DNA of 64,000 nucleotides from Piscicola geometra (Eukaryota; Annelida; Clitellata; Hirudinida; Piscicolidae), in the NCBI GenBank assembly GCA_943735955.1, contig OX030962.1:1659610-1723609 (forward strand), in the 5' to 3' direction. The stretch's first letter is position 1. The number at the start of each line of letters is the position of its first letter. This document shows, in pieces, positions 54,859-64,000 of this stretch. The notes beneath the pieces were generated by a model. It did not search any database and was not told the DNA's origin. It worked only from the letters and a program-made list of their open reading frames with translations. The position numbers and the translations under genes were made by a program.

Positions 54859-55057
54859 TTATCCAGCGATAAAGTGTAATGACACGTATAAATATTTTGA
54901 TGACGTCATTTGAGTCTCCATGACGTAAGAAGTTAGTTGATATAGCGCACAATGACCACTTTGCAATAACGACATGTCAGTCTATACTATATACATAGAC
55001 TCTATAGGGAGTAATATCTTAAGTCTGCAGTTTTAACCTATCAACAATAAAAACATC

Positions 55058-55059
55058 TC

Positions 55060-55090
<31 letters not shown>

Positions 55091-55135
55091 AAAACAACAA
55101 CAACAGCAACAACAAACAACAACAACAAACAGCAA
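55058..55135. repeat. (CAA)n array
   Basis: ACAACAACA repeat with AAA and GC interruptions. Confidence 0.9.
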
Positions 55136-55333
55136 AAAAAACTTTAAATAATGATAATAACTCGCAACTATAACGAAAACAACATTTCAAAACGACAACA
55201 ACGTTACTACAACAGTTGTATTAAAACTTCATTCACGCAATATTATTGTCATAAATGCCGAGATACAACAAGTGCTCTAAGTTGAACAAGACAGCAGTCT
55301 TGAGTACGTCAAATTCACTGAAACCTTGGTGCT

Positions 55334-55540
55334 TCTCACCACTTTCTCAACACTCTCTCACCACTCTCTCAACACCTTCTCACCACTCTCTCAACACCTT
55401 CTCACCACTCTCTCAACACCTTCTCACCACTCTCTCAACACCTTCTCACCACTCTCTCAACACCTTCTCACCATCTCTCAACACCTTCTCACCATCTCTC
55501 AACACCTTCTCACCACTCTCTCAACACCTTCTCATCACCC
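55334..55540. repeat. 22-bp minisatellite past the ferlin stop codon
   Basis: About nine units of CACCACTCTCTCAACACCTT plus CT. Lies 120 bp beyond the stop, so it would be in the ferlin 3' UTR. Confidence 0.93.
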
Positions 55541-55658
55541 CACCACCCTTCAATTCCCATCCACCACCCCCTCACCCCATCATCCTCTCATCCCACCACC
55601 CTCTCATCCCATCCCACCTTTCTCATCCAACAACCCTCTCACTCCATCCCACCATCCC

Positions 55659-55839
55659 TCAAACATTCAGTATCTTTTGAACAATGGCGCCAGGGAAGTT
55701 GTAGAAGAAGAGGACGAGGAAGAGGATGAGGAGGGAGATGAGGAGGAGTTTGAAGAGTAGCCATTTGTAGTTGCGCCAGATGATGTACTTGAGCGTCTTC
55801 AGAGGGTTCATGAACCACAAGAAGGAGGTGTCTGGGCGA
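55659..55839 (-). CDS. Ferlin last exon (membrane anchor and stop)
   Basis: 181 nt encoding [30 protein letters not shown], a hydrophobic helix of about 22 residues ([17 protein letters not shown]) and [12 protein letters not shown] before TGA. A single C-terminal transmembrane segment is typical of tail-anchored ferlins. Acceptor CGCCACAG|TCGC. Confidence 0.95.
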
Positions 55840-58800
55840 CTGTGGCGGTGTGGTGGTTTTGTGTGTGTTTGTGTGGTTTTGGTGTGGTTGCGATGAGTGT
55901 GGTGGTTGTGTGGTGTAATGGTGCGTGGTTGTGTAGTGTGTGATAGTGGCTGTTGTGGCTGTGGTAACAGTAAACAAACAGCAAAGTATCTTGTTCAATA
56001 TAGCATCACAATCAACATAAACTGAAGCCACAACGCTATCTTAACCATCACAGCCACCACAATCGCCAAACCGTCACAACTACCACAACCACCTATTTAT
56101 CACAACCACCACACAACCACCAAACAACCACCACACAACTACCAGACAACCACCAAACCACCACGATTATCACAACCACCATCCACCATACTACAACCAC
56201 CACACCACAGCTTCCCCCACACCACAAGCCACACACCATCAGAACCTCAACCTCCCTCCCCACTGACTTGGGTTTGGGCAAGGCTTGTGGTTCTTCGTGC
56301 GCCTTTCCTGCAGGCTCTCTCTCAGCCTCCTCTTCCGTCAGTAGCATCAACTCCATCTCCACTTTGCCCTGCACGGTGTGACGGTGTGGAAGTGTGAGAG
56401 TGTGGTAAAGTTAGAAGTTGTGATAATTATTTTAAAGAATATTTTTCCATAGTCACACCACGCACAAAAAGTCTGAAAATAACATGTCCACACAGCACCT
56501 ACACAACAAACTCACAACAACCACACAAAAACCAAACAACAACAACCACACAGCAACCACACAACAGCTACACAAAAAACACACAACAACGAAACAACAA
56601 CGCCACATAAACGACACAATATTTGAAAGAACTTAAACACGTACCTTCAAAACCAGTTTTTCTTCTTCTTCTTCTTCGGATTCTTCGTCGGAATCTGAGT
56701 CCTCTTTTTTTGGCTTCTCCTTCACAGCCACCGGCCACCACCCTTTGCACCTGTTTGTGTCGTTGTTTCATGCCGTTATTTTAAGCCACCACACCGACAC
56801 AACACAAAACCTTTCGACACCAACAAACCACACAGTCTTCTCACATCAGCACACCACATAATCTTTCGACACCAACCCCAAACTAATACTTTTACAGTAC
56901 CACAATACTCAACACAAAAACACTAGCAACCTTCGCCTCAAATATCACACCACAACAACATCAACCACCTCTTTCCTACACCACATTATGATACCATCCA
57001 CCTTCTACGCACCATATCATCATTAACCACTATCCCACACAACGCTAAATCACGTCACTAACAACTCCCCCCCCCCCCCAATACCAGACCTCACTATAAT
57101 CAACCCCCTCAACACACATCAACAAAACATCATCCACCCAAACACACCACATTAAAACATATCTACCCTTCCTACATCTTCACCAAAACATCACATCTCC
57201 TCCTCTCACCACACCACACCCCAACACCACACTATAAATAACCCACCTCCCCTCACCACACAACACCACACTATAAATAACCCATCTCCCTTCACCACAT
57301 AACCACACAACACCACACTATAAACAACCCACCTCCCCTCACCACACAACACGACAACACCACACTATAAATAACCCACTTCCCCTCACCACACAACCAC
57401 ACAACACCACACTATAAATAACCCCTTCTCCCCCACCACACAACCACACAACACCACACTATAAACAACCCACTTCCCCTCACCACACAACACCACACTA
57501 TAAATAACCCACCTCCCTTTACAACACAACACCACGCTATATACAAACAACCCACCTCCCCTCACCACACAACACCACAACACCACACTATATATAAATA
57601 ACCACCTCCCGTCACCACACCACACCCCAACACCACACTACAAATAACCCACCTCCCCTCACCACACAACCACACAACACCACACTATATACAAATAACC
57701 CACCTCCCCTCACCACACAACCACACAACACCACACTATAAACAACCCACCTCTCCTCACCACACAACACCACAACACCACACTACAAACAACCCACTTC
57801 CCATCACCACACAACACCACAACACCACAATACAAACAACCCACCTCCCCTCACCACACAACACCACACTACAAATAACCCACCTCCCCTTATCACACAA
57901 CCACACAACACCACACTTCAAACAACCCACCTCCCCTCACCACACAACCACACAACACCACACTATAAACAACCCACCTTCCCTCACCACACAACCACAC
58001 AACACCACACTACAAATAACCCACCTCCTCTCACCACACAACCACACAACACCACACTATAAATAACCCACCTCCCCTCACCACACAACCACACAACACC
58101 ACACTATAAATAACCCACCTCCCCTCACCACACAACCACACAACACCACACTATATACAAATAACCCACCTCCCCTCACCACACAACCACACAACACCAC
58201 ACTATAAACAACCCACCTCCCCTCACCACACAACACCACACTATATACAAATAACCACCTCCCGTCACCACACAACCACACAACACCACACTATATACAA
58301 ATAACCCACCTCCCCTCACCACACAACCACACAACACCACACTATATACAAATAACCCACCTCCCCTCACCACACAACCACACAACACCACACTCTAAAC
58401 AACCCACTTCCCCTCACCACACAACCACACAACACCACACTACAAACAACCCACCTCCCCTCACCACACCACACCCCAACACCACACTACAAATAACCCA
58501 CCTCCCCTCACCACACAACCACACAACACCACACTATATACAAATAACCCACCTCCCCTCACCACACAACCACACAACACCACACTATAAACAACCCACC
58601 TCTTCTCACCACACAACACCACAACACCACACTACAAACAACCCACTTCCCATCACCACACAACACCACAACACCACACTACAAACAACCCACCTCCCCT
58701 CACCACACAACACCACACTACAAATAACCCACCTCCCCTTATCACACAACCACACAACACCACACTACAAACAACCCACCTCCCCTCACCACACAACCAC

Positions 58801-61800
58801 ACAACACCAAACTATTAACAACCCACCTCCCCTCACCACACAACCACACAACACCACACTACAAATAACCCACCTTCTCTCATCACACAACCACACAACA
58901 CCACACTATAAATAACCCACCTCCCCTCACCACACAACCACACAACACCACACTATAAATAACCCACCTCCCCTCACCACACAACCACACAACACCACAC
59001 TATAAACAACCCACCTCCTCTCACCACACAACCACACAACACCACACTATAAATAACCCACCTCCCCTCACCACACAACCACACAACACCACACTATAAA
59101 TAACCCACCTCCCCTCACCACACAACCACACAACACCACACTATATACAAATAACCCACCTCCCCTCACTACACAACCACACAACACCACACTATAAACA
59201 ACCCACCTCCTCTCACCACACAACCACACAACACCACACTATAAATAACCCACCTCCCCTCACCACACAACCACACAACACCACACTATAAATAACCCAC
59301 CTCCCCTCACCACACAACCACACAACACCACACTATATACAAATAACCCACCTCCCCTCACCACACTATATACAAACAACCCACCTCTTATTCTTGAAGA
59401 GATTCAGCGTGGGATACTTGTTGCCTGGTTCAATCATCTTCAGACCACACGCCTTAACGCTCTTCGCTGGCCTGGGCATCTTCGTTAAATTTAAAACGAT
59501 GCCCCCTAGCACGTCATCCGATGAAACAAGATCTGCATCCCATACCTTGGTTGATGATGATGGTGGTGGTGATGATGATGGTGATGGTGATGGTGGTGGT
59601 GATGATGATTATGGTGATGGAGGGGAGGGTGGAGATGGTGGTGGGGATGAGGGCGGGTGATGATGAAAATGATAATAAAAACCATCATGAGCATGGTAAT
59701 TATGCTGATGATGATAATGATCATGATGATGGTGATGATGATGATGTTCACAGACCTGAATCACCAGATACGGAGGAATCTTATGTTCTACTTCGTCTGT
59801 CGCCAGCATGTGCTCCTGTCATAATCATGATTATTATCACGATCACAATCGTCATAATAATAATAATAATCATAGTCATATTCATAAATATAAAAATCAT
59901 CATCATTATAGCGTAAAAAAGTCATAAAAAAAGAATCTAAATAATGATTAAAGTGATCTTGATAATGATAAAAGTGATCTTGATAATGATAAAAGTGATC
60001 TTGATAATGATAAAAGTGATCTTGATAATGATGGAGATGATCTTGATAATGATGGAGGGGATCCTGATAACGATGCAAGTACCTTCTTCCAGAAGACAAC
60101 ACAGTTTTCTGCCTTGGAGAAGTTAAACTTGAAGATAAATCTCCAATTGAAGTTGCCTTCCCCAGTCATCGACCTGGGGTGGGGGTGGTTGGGTGGTGAG
60201 GAGGGTGGGTGGGTGGTGAGGTGGGGTGGGTGGTGAGGTGGGTGGGTGGGTGGTGAAGTGGGTGGGTGGATGGGTGGTGAAGTGGGTGGGTGGATGGGTG
60301 GTGAGGTGGGGTGGGTGGTGAGGAGGGTGGGTGGGTGGGTGGTGAAGTGGGTGGGTGGGTGGGTGGTGAGGTGGGTGGGTAGTAAGGTGGTTGGGTGATG
60401 AGGTGGGTGAGGTGGTTGGGTGATGAGGTGGGTGGGTGGTGAGGTGGTTGGGTGGTGAAGTGGTTGGGTGGGGCGGTTGGGTGATGAGGTGGGTGGGTGG
60501 TGAGGTGGGTGGGTGATGAGGTGGTTGGGTGGTGAGGTGGGTGGGTGGTGAGGTGTTTGGGTGGGGTGGTTGGGTGATAAGGTAGGTGGGTGGTGAGGTG
60601 GGTGGGTGATGAGGTGGTTGGGTGGTGAGGTGGGTGGGTGATGAGGTGGTTGGGTGGTGAGGTGGGTGGGTGGTGAGGTGGGTGGGTGATGAGGTGGTTG
60701 GGTGGTGAGGTGGGTGGGTGGGTGGTGAAGTGGGTGGGTGGATGGGTGGTGAAGTGGGTGGGTGGATGGGTGGTGAGGTGGGGTGGGTGGTGAGGAGGGT
60801 GGGTGGGTGGGTGGGTTGTGAGGTGGGTGGGTGGTGAGGTGGGTGGGTGATGAGGTGGTTGAGTGGTGAGGTGGGTGGGTGGTGAGGTGGTTGGGTGGGG
60901 TGGTTGGGTGAGGTGGTTGGGTGGTGAGGTGGTTGGGTGAGGTGGTTGGGTGGGGTGGTTGGGTGGGGTAGTTGGGTGGTGAGGTGGTTGAGTGGGGAGG
61001 TGGTTGGGTGAGGTGGTTGGGTGGGGTGGTTGGGTGGTGAGGTGGGTGGGTGATGAGGTGGGTGGGGTGGTTGGGTGATGAGGTGGGTGGGTGGTGAGGT
61101 GGGTGGGGTGGTTGGGTGGTGAGGTGGGTGGGTGATGAGATGGGTGGGGTGGTTGGGTGATGAGGTGGGTGGGTGGGGTGGTTGGGTGGGTGGGGTGGTT
61201 GGGTGATGAGGTGGGTGGGTGGTGAGGTGGTTGGGTGGTTGGGTGATGAGGTTGGATGTTGTAGTGGTGAAGTTGTGTGGAGAAAGTGTGTGGGATGGTA
61301 TGGTGATGAGATGGTGTAGTGATGGAATGGTGTAGTGATGTGGTGACGGTATCTTGTTTAATGATTGAGATGCTCTATTTATCGATGTGGAAGTGTAATC
61401 GAACAAAATGTAATGTAATGTAGACAAGTATTATGAATATTTTTATCAGTGCTTTGTTCAGCATGCCACTCATCATCACCTGTAATGCACGTCTGTCTTC
61501 TGATCATCAACACCAACACCCTTCAGGTAGCCTGAGGATAGTCATTTAACAGTCTTTACTCTCTCCATTGCACTCACCTTTTCCATCTCTCACTCTTTCC
61601 GAAACCTTCTTTTTTTTCCACCTAACTTTACCCACCTTTTCCCCTCTTCATCCACCCACTCTACTCTATTTCACCCACTTTAGCGTACTCCACTCCACTC
61701 ACTTCATTCCACTCCTTCCACTCACTCCATTCCACTCGCTCCACTCCACTCACTCCATTCCACTTCCTCCACTCACTCCATTCCACTCGCTCCACTCCAC

Positions 61801-63969
61801 TCACTTCACTCCACTCACTCCATTCCACTCACTCCACTCCACTCACTCTACTCCACTCACTTCCTTCCACTCACTCCACTCCACTCACTCCACACCTCCA
61901 CTCCACTCCACTCACTCCACAACTTCACTCCACTCCACTCACTCCACACCTCCACACACCCTTCACGAAGATGTCACTGGATGCTTCTCCAGTAATCATG
62001 TTGACGTCATCAAGGGTGACCTCGTCTGTGTTGTAGATGTTGCAGCGTAGTTCGTATCTGTGGATGGATGGATGGATTGATGGATGGATGGATGGATGGA
62101 TGGATGGATGGATGGATGGATGGATGGATGGATGGATGGATGGATGGATGGATGGATGGATGGATGGATGGATGGATGGATGGATGGATGGATGGATGGA
62201 TGGATGGATGGATGGATGGATGGATGGATGGATGGATGGATGGATGGATGGATGGATGGATGGATGGATGGATGGATGGATGGATGGATGGATGGATGGA
62301 TGGATGGATGGATGGATGGATGGATGGATGGATGGATGGATGGATGGATGGATGGATGGATGGATGGATGGATGGATGGATGGATGGATGGATGGATGGA
62401 TGGATGGATGGATGGATGGATGGATGGATGGATGGATGGATGGATGGATGGATGGATGGATGGATGGATGGATGGATGGATGGATGGATGGATGGATGGA
62501 TGGATGGATGGATGGATGGATGGATGGATGGATGGATGGATGGATGGATGGATGGATGGATGGATGGATGGATGGATGGATGGATGGATGGATGGATGGA
62601 TGGATGGATGGATGGATGGATGGATGGATGGATGGATGGATGGATGGATGGATGGATGGATGGATGGATGGATGGATGGATGGATGGATGGATGGATGGA
62701 TGGATGGATGGATGGATGGATGGATGGATGGATGGATGGATGGATGGATGGATGGATGGATGGATGGATGGATGGATGGATGGATGGATGGATGGATGGA
62801 TGGATGGATGGATGGATGGATGGATGGATGGATGGATGGATGGATGGATGGATGGATGGATGGATGGATGGATGGATGGATGGATGGATGGATGGATGGA
62901 TGGATGGATGGATGGATGGATGGATGGATGGATGGATGGATGGATGGATGGATGGATGGATGGATGGATGGATGGATGGATGGATGGATGGATGGATGGA
63001 TGGATGGATGGATGGATGGATGGATGGATGGATGGATGGATGGATGGATGGATGGATGGATGGATGGATGGATGGATGGATGGATGGATGGATGGATGGA
63101 TGGATGGATGGATGGATGGATGGATGGATGGATGGATGGATGGATGGATGGATGGATGGATGGATGGATGGATGGATGGATGGATGGATGGATGGATGGA
63201 TGGATGGATGGATGGATGGATGGATGGATGGATGGATGGATGGATGGATGGATTAGGTGTATGTGTGTGTTTTGAAGTGTGGATGTTTGGACGGATGAAT
63301 GGTTTAGTAGAGGAAAAGATCGATGAATTCATGGATTCTTGAAGGTCGAATGTTTAAGTGAATGAGTAGGTATTTTCACGGAAGGGTGGATGAATGCAAA
63401 CATTAGTGGGACGGTGAATGGATAAAAAATGAATGAGTAGATGAATGCAACAACTTTTGAGTGCATTAATAAATGAACGCATGCATGCATTCTCGAATAA
63501 AAAGTGGAAAAACCCCTTCGGCTGTCGTGGAGTGATGTCGATGCAAGCGGGCATTTTGGGACTATCTTTCGGGAACATGTCGACCCACAACTCCAACTTT
63601 CCCTGTTCGATTCCCGGTCTCGCCTCGCAGAAAAGCGACCGGCTTTCCACATGTTCTGGCACCAGAGTCCAACCCCCTGGCACCTTTTACCAGAGTCCAA
63701 CCCCCTGGCACCTTTTGTTGGAAATTGAATAAAAATGAATAAAATAAGAAGGTGATAATAAGAAATAGAATAGGAGTAAAATAATTATAAATGAAATAGG
63801 AGGACAATAATTATGAATGAAATAGGAGTAAAATAACTATAAATAAAAATTAATAAAAATAATCATATAAATGATATTGTTTTTAGAAACTGGAAAATGT
63901 TTCTGGTCACCTTTTGCCAGTTCTTGAGCACCTTGAGCGCCATGTGTTCTATCGTCGGCTTCAGATCGC
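55659..63969 (-). CDS. Otoferlin-like ferlin gene, 3' end (ten exons joined, runs off the window)
   Basis: Ferlins are multi-C2, tail-anchored proteins for calcium-dependent vesicle fusion and membrane repair. Exons join (63911-63969, 63514-63683, 61960-62057, 61480-61531, 60083-60173, 59756-59815, 59385-59545, 56645-56750, 56268-56368, 55659-55839): 1079 nt, all split codons restored, ending at TGA 55661-55659. Reading 5' to 3': pre-C2F segment LVPEHVESR and [16 protein letters not shown]; the last C2 domain from [13 protein letters not shown] to GWWPVAV, with SSDIFV, WDAD and SSDD as calcium-loop acids; an acidic linker; NPLKT and a single membrane helix with a short lumenal tail. The order matches human otoferlin closely, closer than dysferlin in the PNRPDTSF segment. 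Upstream C2 domains lie beyond 64000. Confidence 0.95.
56268..56368 (-). CDS. Ferlin exon i (post-C2F linker)
   Basis: 101 nt encoding [19 protein letters not shown] to ALPKPN. Matches GKVEAELHLLTAEEAEKNP of otoferlin. Acceptor CCGTGCAG|GGC, donor CAA|GTCAGT. Confidence 0.93.
56645..56750 (-). CDS. Ferlin exon h (GWWP and acidic run)
   Basis: 106 nt encoding [20 protein letters not shown] and [19 protein letters not shown] is the ferlin hallmark; the Glu run is coded by a GAA repeat. Acceptor AACAG|GTGC, donor AAG|GTACGT. Confidence 0.93.
57183..59365. repeat. About 2.2-kb minisatellite in a ferlin intron, unit about 45-52 bp
   Basis: About 45 units of ACCCACCTCCCCTCACCACA, CAACCACACAACACCACACT, ATAAATA. 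Two variants alternate (ATAAATA, ATATACAAATA), as do CTACAAA units. Cys/Val/Trp-rich ORFs here are artefacts. Confidence 0.95.
59385..59545 (-). CDS. Ferlin exon g (calcium loop 3)
   Basis: 161 nt encoding [20 protein letters not shown] to [13 protein letters not shown] and SDD supply loop-3 aspartates. Acceptor AACCAAG|GTATG after a CATCAC array, donor AG|GTGGGT next to the 57-59 kb minisatellite. Confidence 0.93.
59756..59815 (-). CDS. Ferlin exon f
   Basis: 60 nt, phase 0: [20 protein letters not shown], matching [20 protein letters not shown] of otoferlin. Acceptor TATGACAG|GAGC, donor CAG|GTCTGT. Confidence 0.9.
60083..60173 (-). CDS. Ferlin exon e ([10 protein letters not shown])
   Basis: 91 nt encoding [20 protein letters not shown] and [10 protein letters not shown], the most conserved ferlin C2F strand. 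Acceptor ACCCCAG|GTCG adjoins a 1.07-kb GGTGGGT array. Donor AAG|GTACTT. Confidence 0.94.
60178..61245. repeat. 1.07-kb GGTGGGTGG array
   Basis: Irregular GGTGGGTGGTGAGGTGGTTG repeats. The plus strand is G-rich (it is the template strand of the ferlin gene), with many potential G-quadruplex tracts. The 434-codon Pro/Thr/His ORF is its translation. Confidence 0.95.
61480..61531 (-). CDS. Ferlin exon d (microexon-sized)
   Basis: 52 nt encoding [16 protein letters not shown] with split Gly and Arg codons at the ends. Human otoferlin has WLKG then DTDVHY. Acceptor ATCCTCAG|GCTA, donor ACAG|GTGATG. Confidence 0.9.
61655..61955. repeat. CACTCCACTCACTCC-type pentamer array
   Basis: ACTCC/ACTCACTCCATTCC repeats filling the short intron between ferlin exons c and d. 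Confidence 0.92.
61960..62057 (-). CDS. Ferlin exon c (start of the last C2 domain)
   Basis: 98 nt encoding [17 protein letters not shown] and [11 protein letters not shown], the first strands and calcium loop 1 of C2F. The acceptor CCACAG|ATACG is the end of a 1.2-kb TCCA/GGAT repeat. Donor AAGG|GTGTGT. Confidence 0.93.
62060..63252. repeat. (GGAT)n array, about 1.19 kb, about 298 units
   Basis: Almost perfect tetranucleotide repeat (one variant near 62078). It runs straight into the acceptor of ferlin exon c. The 390-440 codon ORFs in five frames are artefacts. Confidence 0.98.
63514..63683 (-). CDS. Ferlin exon b ([14 protein letters not shown])
   Basis: 56 codons plus two bases: [16 protein letters not shown] to ITPRQPK. 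The acceptor AAAAG|GTGCC belongs to a 28-bp tandem duplication (63661-63688 and 63689-63716). Only the acceptor nearest the exon keeps the frame. Donor GG|GTTTTT. Confidence 0.92.
63684..63716. repeat. 28-bp duplication carrying a second copy of a splice acceptor
   Basis: The last 5 intron bases and first 23 exon bases of ferlin exon b (63661-63688) are repeated exactly at 63689-63716. Using the outer acceptor would add 28 nt and shift the frame, with a stop inside exon b. Confidence 0.95.
63911..63969 (-). CDS. Ferlin exon a
   Basis: 59 nt: two bases completing a Gly, then [19 protein letters not shown]. Matches the KPTDEHVALLALRHW segment of otoferlin. Acceptor CTCTACAG|GCGA, donor AAAAG|GTGACC. 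Confidence 0.88.
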
Positions 63970-64000
63970 CTGTAGAGTGCCATAGGAAAGTGAGGAAGAA

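Noticed and set aside
55255..55760. Ser/His/Pro-rich plus-strand ORFs
   Set aside because: 22-bp minisatellite plus the antisense of the ferlin last exon.
60123..61427. 434-codon Pro/Thr/His ORF
   Set aside because: G-rich array translated on its complement; only its last part overlaps a real ferlin exon, in another frame.
62010..63342. Four ORFs of 390-440 codons (MDGW and PSIH repeats)
   Set aside because: GGAT tetranucleotide array read in five frames; lies in a ferlin intron.

Overview
The window is animal (metazoan) nuclear DNA from an AT-rich, very repeat-rich invertebrate-type genome. Two spliced genes with animal-specific architecture could be rebuilt by hand. Both are on the minus strand and both run off the window. 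No bacterial operon, rRNA gene, intact tRNA gene or CRISPR array is present. The sequence alone does not fix the species.

Region 1 (1-29466, minus) is a germinal-centre-kinase gene of the SLK/STK10 family. Nine exons join in phase into 331 residues with a complete kinase domain: Gly loop, Lys69, HRD, DFG, activation loop, APE. A tenth exon, open for 362 codons at 1-1086, encodes an Asp/Asn/Ser-rich linker and continues beyond the window. The introns hold a 728-bp pogo-type MITE with TA duplication, a 1.18-kb LTR element with 178-bp LTRs, a 1.35-kb piggyBac remnant with TTAA ends, gypsy and LINE scraps, Tc1 and hAT remnants, a foldback element inserted in a LINE, and long TAG, AT, TAA, CAT and GATT arrays.

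Region 2 (29.5-55.6 kb) is mostly a transposon graveyard. It contains palindromes just upstream of the kinase start codon, an integrase/CXC (KRBA2-like) remnant, three related hAT copies that share one frameshift, a LINE endonuclease piece, a second foldback element hosting a BED-finger hAT with a perfect 8-bp duplication, a tRNA-type SINE, and a pogo/Tigger element split by one of the hATs. One orphan C2H2 zinc-finger exon at 44.2-44.6 kb may belong to a third minus-strand gene.

Region 3 (55659-64000, minus) is the 3' end of an otoferlin-like ferlin. Ten exons join in phase and give the last C2 domain, an acidic linker and the C-terminal membrane anchor. Its introns carry a 2.2-kb minisatellite with a unit of about 50 bp, a 1.07-kb G-rich array, an ACTCC-type array and about 1.2 kb of GGAT repeat that runs directly into a splice acceptor.

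The genes are not an operon. The kinase would act on the cytoskeleton and ERM-type substrates, and the ferlin in calcium-triggered membrane fusion. Their adjacency carries no functional message that I can see. Most long open frames in the window are translations of microsatellites and are not genes.
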